NCBI GenBank assembly: GCA_900314745.1
Contig: OMWK01000003.1
Location: 186,001-250,000, forward strand
Origin: an uncultured Eubacteriales bacterium
Lineage (GTDB): Bacteria; Bacillota; Clostridia; Saccharofermentanales; Saccharofermentanaceae
Direction: 5' to 3'
Length of the DNA stretch: 64,000 nt
The notes below the pieces were generated by a model. That model was not told the origin of the DNA. It searched no databases and saw only the letters and a list, made by a program, of their open reading frames with translations. The position numbers and the translations under genes are program-made. Shown in pieces: positions 27,903 through 36,323 of this stretch. Within the stretch, counting starts at the first letter, position 1, and each line of letters starts with the position of its first letter.

Positions 27903-30278
27903 TCACTTAATGTCGTAGACTGACCTGACACTCAGTCCTTCCGTACTTCCGCTTATTATCTTTACTCTTCTTGTTCCGCCGTCCATGTCAAAGTAGTTAT
28001 CATCGAGAAGCAGGTCGTCATTCCCATTGCTGATCTGAACGCTCCTGCAGTAAGCCTTTGCACTCACTTCGATCTCATCGCCTGCGACGCGCACCGTAAG
28101 AACAGGATCAACAAACTTCACGTGCTTCGGCGGTGCGAACAAAACTGTGCCCTGCGATACGATCTCACCTTCAACTTCGAACCTGAAGCTTACATGATCT
28201 TCATAGACATCGGCCTCGGGTAATTCCACGCGGTCAAGCCACTTGGAACTTAACGCGTCGACAATAACAAGCTCCGACGCCTCCTTCTTAATGTTGCCGC
28301 GAGCGTCTCGAAGCTCCCACGTAACCTTGCCGCTTACCGAAGACATCGACTCATTGGTGACGTTAAGGCGGATGGACTTACGCACGTCAAAAGGCTCGGC
28401 GTTGGTATTCATATTCTGCGTAAGAAGCCCTTCCTCCTCGCAGGAGATCATCACGGGGGCAAAGAAGCGGCGCGCATAATAGTGGAGCGCCTTCCACCTG
28501 CCGAAGTAGTCAATTGAAGACCACGAAGCGACCGGCCAGCAGTCGTTAAGCTGCCAGTAGACCGCACCCATGCACCTGCCCCTGTTGCGCCTTAAGTGCT
28601 CGACACCGTAACGAATCGCCTCCGCCTGAAGAAGCTGCGACGCGTAGATCAAAGTGCCGAAGTCATTCGGGTACAGGAAAGTCTGCTCCATGTAGTTCAT
28701 TATCTTGCCGTTCGCGGAGGCATTGCGCTGATGCTTCTCCATGACATAAGAGAAGACATTGCGGTCCTCCGGAAGCGTAAACGTCTCGATGGTCTTAAGC
28801 GACGGGAACGACTGGAAACCGAACTCCGAGAGGAAGCGGAAATAGAACTTGCGGTACTCGGTAAAGGGCTTGCTGCCGTGCCATACATCCCAGTAGTGCA
28901 CGTCTCCCCTGTCGGGACTGTTTGGCTCGTCAAAACCTCCTCCGCTCGACGGCGATGCCGGCCAGTAGAACGTATCCGGCGCCTCCTCGCGCATTATCGC
29001 CGGGAAGATCTCCTCGTACATCTTAAGGTAGTCCTCGCGGATCTTCGGGTCGGCGTGCGCACCCCACTCGCCCTCCTTCACGAACATCTCCATCTCGTTG
29101 TTGCCGCAAAGAAGGCCGAGGCTCGCGTGATGCCTTATGCGTCTCACGTTGTCCCTGATCTCAGCTTCGATATTCTCCTTGAAGTCCGCCGTGAGCCTGT
29201 AGTTAGCACATGCGAACATCATGTCCTGCCACACGATAAGGCCCGCCTCGTCGCACGCCTCATAAAAATCGTCTGAAGGGTACAACCCGCCGCCCCACAC
29301 GCGTATCGAATTGAAGTTCGCGGCGCGGCACGAAGCGATGAGCTCGCGCGTCCTGCTGCGATTCATACGCGGAAGGATATTGTCCTCGGGAATGTAGTCT
29401 GCCCCCATGGCGAAAAGCTTCTTCCCGTTAACCACAAAACAGAATTCATTTCCGAACTCATCAGCCGCGGTTGATATCTCAATCTTCCTTATGCCAATCT
29501 TCCTCTCCCACGAATCAAGGACCAGACCGTCCTCATCCTCGAGCGTCACCTTCACAGAATAAAGATTCTGCTCACCAGCGTTATTCGGCCACCAAAGCTT
29601 CGGCTGATCTATGATCGGAGTGTCTATCCTGACCTTGTAGTCGCCGTCAGTAAACTTCTGAACTGATGTCTCAGGAATAAGTTCAACGGATGAATAATCA
29701 TCGCTTATCGTCTGTCGTATAAGAACGCTGACAAACCTCGCCTTCCTCACAGGCACCAATGTCACATCTCTCCAAAGCCCCGCATCGGGAAGCCTCGGTC
29801 CCCAGTCCCAGCCGAACATATAATGAGCCTTACGAAGATGCGGGAAACCCTTCATCGCATCTTCCGTTCCCAAGATCAGAGGGTCCTTCTCATACGCCTC
29901 ACGGATGAACCTCGTCGGTGAGAAGAAAACCACGCTTATCACATTTCCAGAAGGCTTAAGCATATCCTTAACATTGAACTCGTACGTTCTATGCATGTCG
30001 TCCACATGAGACAGAAGCTGTCCGTTAAGGCTTATATCTGCGATCGTATCAACGCCTTCAAATCTTAAGATGACTTCATCTTCGTCACTTAAGTCATAAT
30101 CAAATGAACCTTCATATTCGAAGTCATTATCCATAAGCGCGAGAGCCTGAAGCTCATTGTCGCGCCAGTATGGGTCCTTCATTAACCCTGCATTAAGAAG
30201 GTCGTTATAGACTGAACCCGGCACAGCCGCAGGGATCCATTCCGCCTGACCTTTGATCCTCATTCTCCACGTGATCAT
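27903..30278 (-). CDS. GH2 beta-mannosidase
   Basis: 791 residues with no signal peptide, so it is intracellular. Family GH2 layout: an N-terminal sugar-binding domain (VPGSVYNDLL, DDMHRTYEF), a region with the mannosidase-type FGWDWGPRLPDAGLWRDV, a TIM barrel and C-terminal beta domains. The acid/base is E395 in CGNNEMEMF and the nucleophile is E485 in LSEFGFQSFP. It releases mannose from the non-reducing end of beta-mannosides. It overlaps the kinase gene upstream by ATGA (30275-30278) and precedes the mannose isomerase by 8 bp. The family and specificity call is well supported by the FGWDWGPR motif. Confidence 0.92.
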   Translation of the reverse strand: MITWRMRIKGQAEWIPAAVPGSVYNDLLNAGLMKDPYWRDNELQALALMDNDFEYEGSFDYDLSDEDEVILRFEGVDTIADISLNGQLLSHVDDMHRTYEFNVKDMLKPSGNVISVVFFSPTRFIREAYEKDPLILGTEDAMKGFPHLRKAHYMFGWDWGPRLPDAGLWRDVTLVPVRKARFVSVLIRQTISDDYSSVELIPETSVQKFTDGDYKVRIDTPIIDQPKLWWPNNAGEQNLYSVKVTLEDEDGLVLDSWERKIGIRKIEISTAADEFGNEFCFVVNGKKLFAMGADYIPEDNILPRMNRSRTRELIASCRAANFNSIRVWGGGLYPSDDFYEACDEAGLIVWQDMMFACANYRLTADFKENIEAEIRDNVRRIRHHASLGLLCGNNEMEMFVKEGEWGAHADPKIREDYLKMYEEIFPAIMREEAPDTFYWPASPSSGGGFDEPNSPDRGDVHYWDVWHGSKPFTEYRKFYFRFLSEFGFQSFPSLKTIETFTLPEDRNVFSYVMEKHQRNASANGKIMNYMEQTFLYPNDFGTLIYASQLLQAEAIRYGVEHLRRNRGRCMGAVYWQLNDCWPVASWSSIDYFGRWKALHYYARRFFAPVMISCEEEGLLTQNMNTNAEPFDVRKSIRLNVTNESMSSVSGKVTWELRDARGNIKKEASELVIVDALSSKWLDRVELPEADVYEDHVSFRFEVEGEIVSQGTVLFAPPKHVKFVDPVLTVRVAGDEIEVSAKAYCRSVQISNGNDDLLLDDNYFDMDGGTRRVKIISGSTEGLSVRSVYDIK

Positions 30279-31201
30279 AGTGCTGCCCTTATCTCATCAG
30301 AAGTCGGAATCGCGGGTATTCCGCCGGGCTTAGTGATGCAAAGTCCGCCTGAGACCGCCCCGTACTTTCCGGCGGCAATAAGCTTATCAGAGGTTAAGTC
30401 AGCAACGCTCTTCACGCCCTGATCCAGAAGGCACGACAGGAACCCGCCCCAGTATGCGTCGCCCGCACCGGTCGTATCCTTAACCTGAACCTTCATGGAA
30501 GGGATGTCGTAATACGATCCGCCGAAGAACACACGCGCGCCCTCGCCGCCCCTGGTAAGAACGATGACGGATATCGAATTCTCGCTCATAAACTTCAGGA
30601 TGTTATCCTCGCCTCCGACGAAGTCCAGTTCCTCATCTGAAATCTTAAGAAGATCTATATATGGGAGCAGCCTGTTAACTTCAGCAAGACACTCGTCAAA
30701 GCTCCATATCTTGTCACGGAAATTGATGTCGAAGCTTACGAGCTTGTCCGCGTCCTTCGCGCGCCTCAGAGCCTCCGCCACTGCATCACGGGAAGGGGAG
30801 CCTGACTGGCTCACGGATCCCGCGTGTATCAGGTCATATTCATTGAAATCTATCTTATCTACGTCGCTTACAGCAAGGAGCATATCCGCGCCGGGCTTCC
30901 TCGCGAAAGTGAACTTACGGTCGCCGTTTTGATCGAGCGTCACGAATGCAAGCGTCGTCGTGGCTTCGGAAGTTAATTCCGGGCACAGATGAGTGATGTT
31001 ATTCTCTTCAAGTGTCCTCTTCAGAAGTCTTCCAAAATCATCATCCCCGAGCTTACCCATGAACCCCGTATCGATGCCGTTACGGGCAAGGCTTACCGCG
31101 ACATTCGCAGGCGCCCCGCCGGGATTGGCCTTGTAGACCAGCGTCTCACCTTCGTAAGGAGTAAAATCAATAAGCATCTCGCCTATACAAAGAACTGCCA
31201 T
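30275..31201 (-). CDS. PfkB-family sugar kinase, probable fructokinase
   Basis: 308 residues. Ribokinase-fold kinase with the N-terminal PfkB signature PGGAPANVAVSLAR and the catalytic DTTGAGDAYWGGFLS (final Asp is the base). The phosphoryl acceptor is probably fructose, giving fructose 6-phosphate, because the same operon makes fructose from mannose. The sequence also resembles bacterial ScrK-type fructokinases in order and length. GGGGGG lies 6 nt before the ATG at 31201. It is the first gene of the mannose operon. Confidence 0.88.
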   Translation of the reverse strand: MAVLCIGEMLIDFTPYEGETLVYKANPGGAPANVAVSLARNGIDTGFMGKLGDDDFGRLLKRTLEENNITHLCPELTSEATTTLAFVTLDQNGDRKFTFARKPGADMLLAVSDVDKIDFNEYDLIHAGSVSQSGSPSRDAVAEALRRAKDADKLVSFDINFRDKIWSFDECLAEVNRLLPYIDLLKISDEELDFVGGEDNILKFMSENSISVIVLTRGGEGARVFFGGSYYDIPSMKVQVKDTTGAGDAYWGGFLSCLLDQGVKSVADLTSDKLIAAGKYGAVSGGLCITKPGGIPAIPTSDEIRAAL

Positions 31202-31236
31202 ATGCTTCCCCCCTGCATAATCTAGTCTATGTAAAG

Positions 31237-31242
31237 ATTATA
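31237..31242 (-). promoter_or_regulatory. -10 box and palindrome ahead of the mannose operon
   Basis: On the minus strand TATAAT lies at 31242-31237, about 36 bp before the kinase start, with a poor -35 region. Upstream, TGATATCA (31261-31268) is a perfect 8-bp palindrome, and ATATCAG recurs near 31283-31289. A weak -35 with a nearby palindrome suggests control by a regulator that is not encoded next to it. The -10 match is seen; the operator is a guess. Confidence 0.4.
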
Positions 31243-31285
31243 CTTATCAGCCTCGGGTCTTGATATCAGTTTTGTGTTTTTTATA

Positions 31286-32047
31286 TCAGCTAATGTGATC
31301 CCAGCCGCAGTACGAACCGATGAAATAGTCCATTTCCGTAACCACATCAAGATCCGGGTCAGCGAATACGATGTAAGCTATCTCATGATTCACATCGTCC
31401 GTCATGATGATGTTCTTCTTCATGAAGCCCTCCTCACCATCTGCGGGAGCGAGGACTCGGAAGTGCTCATTCCCGTCGTCATAGACCGGTTCGAGCCAGA
31501 TGGTCGTGTTATTCTCGACGCCGCCCATCAAAGCTTCAGCTCTGAAATCATAACGCTCCTCAAGCGATGCGAGCGCCTCTTCGTAACCAGCTTCGTCATA
31601 GTCACAGACGAGCGTATACGACCTGCTCTCGAATATTACCATCATGTATTCATAGTCATAGTAAGTCATGGATACGGGATTACCCACTTCAAGCGGCATC
31701 AGAATGTCGCCGTCATACACCTTGGAGACACCCGCTTCGAACTTTGAAACCGGGTCCGAACTTGTGCTTCTCATAATCTTCTTCGGCATTAGAAGTGCGA
31801 GGAATCCGACCACAACGAGAACCACCATGCAGATCACTGCAAGGCTTATCTTCACGCCGGTGGACTTCTTCTTGGAATTAATGATCAGAATCTGGCTCGA
31901 GACTATGATTCCGCACAAAGCCAAAATTACAAACGACGGAATATTGTCAATGCATATGATCATTCCGAAGCCCACAACTGCCGTGAGCATTATCGCGAGC
32001 GCAGGGAGAAGCCATATGAGGAGTCTTGATATTACTTTCGATTTCAT
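31286..32047 (-). CDS. Membrane protein of unknown function
   Basis: 253 residues from the ATG at 32047; a TTG at 32065 would add six residues and has GGGG nearby, so the start is uncertain. Three transmembrane segments (about 8-28, 33-52 and 66-85) are followed by an extracytoplasmic domain of about 160 residues with SMTYYDYEYMMVIFESRSYT and VDDVNHEIAYIVFADPD-like beta strands. No family recognised. It lies between metF and the mannose operon and probably ends the first or forms its own unit. Confidence 0.65.
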   Translation of the reverse strand: MKSKVISRLLIWLLPALAIMLTAVVGFGMIICIDNIPSFVILALCGIIVSSQILIINSKKKSTGVKISLAVICMVVLVVVGFLALLMPKKIMRSTSSDPVSKFEAGVSKVYDGDILMPLEVGNPVSMTYYDYEYMMVIFESRSYTLVCDYDEAGYEEALASLEERYDFRAEALMGGVENNTTIWLEPVYDDGNEHFRVLAPADGEEGFMKKNIIMTDDVNHEIAYIVFADPDLDVVTEMDYFIGSYCGWDHIS

Positions 32048-32089
32048 GAGGGTATTATCGCACAAATCCCCTGCAAAAACACAAGGTCC

Positions 32090-32947
32090 TCAGACTATGT
32101 TACGTATCCCCTCGCAGATCCTTCCCGCCACCACGGGGTTATTCATGGTGTACAGGTGTATCCCGCTTATGTTGTTGGTAAGAAGGTCTATTATCTGGCT
32201 TAAGCAGTAGGACATGCCCGCGTCGAAAAGCGCATCTTTCCGGTCCTCATACCTTGTGATGATCTTCTGAAACTTAAGCGGCACAGAGGCGTGACAGATG
32301 CTCACCATCCTCTTGATCTGAGCGGCGTTGATCACAGGCATGACTCCCGGAATAACCGGGACGTTGATGTCCGCTATCCTGCACTTATCTATGAATCTGT
32401 AGAAGACCTCATTATCGAAGAACAGCTGCGACAGAAGCACCTCCGCCCCTGCGTCCACCTTCTTCCTAAGGCACTTCATATCGGAGATCACGCATGAGGA
32501 TTCGGGATGACACTCCGGGTAACAGGCCCCGAGAAAACAGAAGTCATTTCTGCTCTTCATGTAGGAAATGAGGTCGGACGAATGCCTGAAGTCATTCTTA
32601 TCAGGAACATCGGGTCTGGCGTCCCCTCTTAATGCGAGAACGTTCTCTATCCCCTCCGCCTTCAAAACTTCTGCAAAGCCGTCGATCTCACGCCTGTCGT
32701 AATGCAGGCACGTAAGATGCACCACGGGCTCGATTCCGTACTTGAACTTTATCTTCTTCGCAAGCTCTATAGTGCGGTTGCAGTTCGATGAACCGCCCGC
32801 GCCGAACGTCACGCTTATAAAGTCCGGTTTAAGGTCACTTAGGACCTCGAGCGTGGCATCGATGTTTCTTAGCTCCGAATCCTTCTTCGGCGGATATATC
32901 TCGAACGACAGACTTCTCTTGTTCCTGCAGACCTGTGAAACCTTCAT
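32090..32947 (-). CDS. metF: 5,10-methylenetetrahydrofolate reductase
   Basis: 285 residues, typical MetF length. A TIM-barrel flavoenzyme reducing methylene-THF to methyl-THF, the methyl donor for methionine. Visible motifs are SLSFEIYPPK (the FEffPPK motif), DFISVTFGAGGS, VVHLTCLHYDR, NVLALRGDARPD and EVLLSQLFFDNEVFYRF. The start is 2 bp after the metE stop, so the two genes are translationally coupled. The product, methyl-THF, is the direct substrate of MetE. Confidence 0.95.
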   Translation of the reverse strand: MKVSQVCRNKRSLSFEIYPPKKDSELRNIDATLEVLSDLKPDFISVTFGAGGSSNCNRTIELAKKIKFKYGIEPVVHLTCLHYDRREIDGFAEVLKAEGIENVLALRGDARPDVPDKNDFRHSSDLISYMKSRNDFCFLGACYPECHPESSCVISDMKCLRKKVDAGAEVLLSQLFFDNEVFYRFIDKCRIADINVPVIPGVMPVINAAQIKRMVSICHASVPLKFQKIITRYEDRKDALFDAGMSYCLSQIIDLLTNNISGIHLYTMNNPVVAGRICEGIRNIV

Positions 32948-32949
32948 GA

Positions 32950-35199
32950 TTATCCCCTGATCACCGCTGCCGCCTTAACAAGATTGATAAGGCTCGCCTT
33001 CGTCTCCTCTTCGCCTCTGGTCTTAAGTCCGCAGTCGGGATTTACCCAGAGCTTGCTGTCGTCGATCCTCTTTCTCATATCGTTGAGAGCGTTCACGATC
33101 TCATCGACCGACGGAACGCGGGGACTGTGGATATCATAGACACCGGGGCCGACTTCAGTCTTGAAGTTGTTCTCCTTAAGTGAATCCAGGATCTGAAGGT
33201 CGGAGCGCGACGCCTCGAACGTGATCACATCCGCATCCATCGCATCGATGGCGGGGATTATGTCGGTAAACTCGCTGTAGCACATATGCGTATGGATCTG
33301 AGTCTCAGGCTTAACTCCGCTGTGGACGAGCCTGAATGCCGGAATCGCGAAGTCGAGATATTCACTGTACCAGTCGGACTTACGAAGCGGGAGCTTCTCT
33401 CGAAGTGCTGCCTCGTCTATCTGTATGATGCTTATGCCGTTTGCCTCTAAGTCCAGCACCTCATCACTTATCGCGAGTGCGATCTGAAGGATGCTCTCCT
33501 TAATCGAGATATCCTCTCTCGGGAACGACCAGTTGAGTATGGTGACGGGGCCTGTGAGCATTCCCTTAACGGGCTTGCCCGTGAGGCTCTGCGCATACTT
33601 TGACCATTCGACCGTGATGGGGGATCTTCTCGATACATCTCCCCATATGATCGGCGGCTTTACATTACGCGTGCCGTAGGACTGCACCCACGCATTCTCG
33701 GTAAACACATAGCCGTTCAGATTCTCTCCGAAATACTCGACCATGTCGTTGCGCTCGAACTCGCCGTGAACCAGGACATCGAGCCCTATCTCCTCCTGAA
33801 GTCTGATGCACTCTTCTATCTTCTTCCGGTTAAATTCCACATACTGATCACGCGTGATGTCACCGTGCTTATAGGCCTTTCTGTTCTTACGAACGTCCGT
33901 GGTCTGCGGGAAGGAACCGATGGTGGTCGTCGGGAACAGCGGCAGATTGAAGCGCTCCTTCTGGATCTTCTCGCGCTCAGAAAATGCCGGAAGCCTTGTA
34001 TAGTCAGACTCCCTGATGTTTCTTACTCTCTCCTGAACTTTCTCATCTTCTGCGCCCTCACGGCTCTCGTGAAGCTTACGGTTAAACTCAAGCTCTGCCT
34101 CGTCTTCGTTCTTTGCAAGCGACGCTATCTTAATAAGCTCCGGCAGCTTCTCCTTAGCGAAAGCAAAATGCTTTCTGTACTCATCCTTAAGCTTCGTCTC
34201 GCTCTCCAGAGTGTACGGAACGTGAAGAAGCGAACAGGATGTGTTCACAACAACATCATATGCGCTTATTGCCTGAAGAACCTCGAGCGTCTTCTCATAG
34301 TTATTGCGCCAGATATTCTTGCCGTTTACGACCCCTGCGAAAAGCTTCTTTCCCTCCGGGAAACCAAACTTATTTATAAGTTCCGGCGTCTTCTTCCCCT
34401 CGATGAAATCCAGGCCAACCGCATCGAAGTCCATGGAAATTACCTTCTCATAGATATCCCTTATGTCGCCAAAATATGTCTGAAGAAGAATCTTCGTTCC
34501 TGCCTTGTTACCAAGGATCTGCTCATAGATCTTAGTGAATAATTCAACGTCTTCTACGCTTAAATCCTTAACCAGATAAGGCTCATCGAACTCGATAAGC
34601 TCCGCGCCCTTAGAACCCAAGACTGATATGAGCTTTATGTACTCATCAGTAAGCTTCTGTGATACATCAGTGGCTGTCTTCTTACCCGTGAACACGGCAA
34701 GCTTTAAGAATGTGAAGGGCCCTGTGATAACTACCTTCGTATCGACTCCCTGAGCCTTAGCCTCGAGGAACTCGTCGACCGGCTTGGTTCCCGTAAGCTC
34801 GATCTTCGTATCGTCATCGATCTGCGGAACGATGTAATGGTAATTCGTGTTGAACCACTTTTTCATCGGGAGGGCTTTGACGTTGCCCTTCGCGCCCTGG
34901 TATCCCCTCGCCATTGCAAAATACGTATCAAGAGGAGGGAGATTAAGCGCCTTGTATCTTCCCGGGATGATGTTAAAAAGAACTGCGGTATCGAGCACAT
35001 TATCGTAGAAAGAGAAGTCATTCGAGGATATGTATGTAATGCCCGCTTCCTTCTGGACGAGCCAGTTCTCCTTCCTGATCGAAGATGCTGTGATCTTTAA
35101 AGCGGCCTCGCCGATCTCCCCCTTGAAGTACTTCTCCGATGCGAACTTGAGTTCCCTGTTCCTGCCTATTCTCGGGTAGCCGATAACTGATGTATTCAT
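32950..35199 (-). CDS. metE: Cobalamin-independent methionine synthase
   Basis: 749 residues, full length. It transfers the methyl group of methyl-tetrahydrofolate polyglutamate to homocysteine. The N-terminal half begins with the standard SVIGYPRIGRNRELKFASE, and the C-terminal catalytic half has the zinc ligands H638 and C640 (in IHTHMCYS) and C723 (in NPDCGLKTR). The start has GGAGG 7 nt upstream. It forms an operon with metF and is divergent from a LysR regulator with a palindromic operator between them. Use of MetE suggests that the cell can make methionine without vitamin B12. Confidence 0.96.
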   Translation of the reverse strand: MNTSVIGYPRIGRNRELKFASEKYFKGEIGEAALKITASSIRKENWLVQKEAGITYISSNDFSFYDNVLDTAVLFNIIPGRYKALNLPPLDTYFAMARGYQGAKGNVKALPMKKWFNTNYHYIVPQIDDDTKIELTGTKPVDEFLEAKAQGVDTKVVITGPFTFLKLAVFTGKKTATDVSQKLTDEYIKLISVLGSKGAELIEFDEPYLVKDLSVEDVELFTKIYEQILGNKAGTKILLQTYFGDIRDIYEKVISMDFDAVGLDFIEGKKTPELINKFGFPEGKKLFAGVVNGKNIWRNNYEKTLEVLQAISAYDVVVNTSCSLLHVPYTLESETKLKDEYRKHFAFAKEKLPELIKIASLAKNEDEAELEFNRKLHESREGAEDEKVQERVRNIRESDYTRLPAFSEREKIQKERFNLPLFPTTTIGSFPQTTDVRKNRKAYKHGDITRDQYVEFNRKKIEECIRLQEEIGLDVLVHGEFERNDMVEYFGENLNGYVFTENAWVQSYGTRNVKPPIIWGDVSRRSPITVEWSKYAQSLTGKPVKGMLTGPVTILNWSFPREDISIKESILQIALAISDEVLDLEANGISIIQIDEAALREKLPLRKSDWYSEYLDFAIPAFRLVHSGVKPETQIHTHMCYSEFTDIIPAIDAMDADVITFEASRSDLQILDSLKENNFKTEVGPGVYDIHSPRVPSVDEIVNALNDMRKRIDDSKLWVNPDCGLKTRGEEETKASLINLVKAAAVIRG

Positions 35200-35285
35200 A
35201 TGATCCTCCGTGATTGCCTGAATTAATTGAGTGGGAGTTTATACCTATCGCACAACTGGGTAAAATACAAAAAGCTGCCTGTTGT

Positions 35286-35304
35286 CCATAGATTCGGTCT
35301 ATGG
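35286..35304. promoter_or_regulatory. LysR-type operator between metE and its regulator
   Basis: CCATAGA (35286-35292) and TCTATGG (35298-35304) form a perfect 7-bp inverted repeat around TTCGG. It contains the LysR consensus T-N11-A (T35289, A35301). A TATAAA at 35243-35238 is a plausible metE -10 box; the operator centre then lies about 64 bp upstream of the metE start site, the usual activation position for LysR proteins. It also sits just upstream of a possible -10 (TAGAAT, 35312-35317) for the regulator itself, suiting autorepression. Confidence 0.75.
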
Positions 35305-35349
35305 CAGGTGATAGAATAAAGACAGATTCTATATCGAAGGAGAATGCCA

Positions 35350-36249
35350 ATGACGCTCAAACAGCTTCAGTACCTCGTCACCGTCGCCGAGGAAGGAAAC
35401 ATAACAAGCGCATCGAAGAAGCTCTTCATCTCGCAGCCGAGCTTAACGTCCGCCATACACGAGCTCGAGAACGAGATGGACATCACTGTCTTTTCGAGGT
35501 CTAACAAGGGCATCAAGCTGACGCCGGAAGGCGAGGAGTTTCTCGGGTACGCGAGGCAGGTGCTGGAGCAGACCACGCTCATACAGGAGCGCTACACAGG
35601 GGGCAAGGCAGGCAAACTTAAGTTCTTCGTGTCGTCGCAGCATTACTCTTTCGCCGTGGAGGCCTTCGTGGAGCTTCTCAAAAGAAGCGGCGCGGACAAG
35701 TACGAGTTCCATATGAGAGAGACGCAGACCTTCAACATAATCGATGACGTCGCGCACCTTCGAAGTGAGATCGGAATCCTCTATCTCAACAAGTTCAACG
35801 AGGAAGTCATAATGAAGACGCTTCGCGACAACAACCTTACATTCACGCCGCTATTCAGGGCGGTGCCGCACGTCTTCATCGGCAAGAACTCGCCCCTCGC
35901 GGGAAAGAAGCAGCTCACACTCGAAGACCTTAAGCCCTACCCGAGGCTCTCGTACGAGCAGGGAAGCCACAATTCGTTCTATTTCTCGGAGGAGATCCTG
36001 AGCACTGTCGACTGCGACAAGGAGCTTCTGGTGCAGGACCGCGCGACGCTTTTTAACATGCTGATCGGTCTTAATGGCTACACCATCTGCAGCGGCGTCA
36101 TTAACGAGGAACTGAACGGTCCCAACATAATCGCGAAGAAGCTTAAGGTGGACGACTACATGGAGATCGGCTACATCATCCCGAACTCTATCCGCCCGTC
36201 GCATCTTACGACCGAATACATCGATATCTTAAGATCCCTTACTTCGTAA
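35350..36249 (+). CDS. LysR-family regulator, probable activator of metE-metF
   Basis: 299 residues from the ATG at 35350, which has AAGGAG 7 nt upstream; an ATG six bases earlier is only 1 nt from it. The N-terminal winged helix is standard (LKQLQYLVTVAEEGNITSAS, ISQPSLTSAIHELE, LTPEGEEFL). The remainder is the LysR substrate-binding domain (about 90-299). Effector candidates such as homocysteine (as for MetR) are inferred from the neighbours only. Confidence 0.9.
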   Translation: MTLKQLQYLVTVAEEGNITSASKKLFISQPSLTSAIHELENEMDITVFSRSNKGIKLTPEGEEFLGYARQVLEQTTLIQERYTGGKAGKLKFFVSSQHYSFAVEAFVELLKRSGADKYEFHMRETQTFNIIDDVAHLRSEIGILYLNKFNEEVIMKTLRDNNLTFTPLFRAVPHVFIGKNSPLAGKKQLTLEDLKPYPRLSYEQGSHNSFYFSEEILSTVDCDKELLVQDRATLFNMLIGLNGYTICSGVINEELNGPNIIAKKLKVDDYMEIGYIIPNSIRPSHLTTEYIDILRSLTS

Positions 36250-36323
36250 CCGGGATCAAAATTAATAATTTATTATTAAAAGGTTTATTCTCATGAACAG
36301 GGCTGAACTGTATACTATATTTT

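Noticed and set aside
27148..28479. Long plus-strand open frames inside the mannose operon
   Set aside because: They lie opposite the strongly supported beta-mannosidase and isomerase genes and read as Arg/Ser/Cys-rich sequence with no domain or ribosome site; shadows.
35200..35349. S-box (SAM) riboswitch upstream of metE
   Set aside because: The gap is only about 150 bp and shows no S-box core; a LysR operator fits instead.
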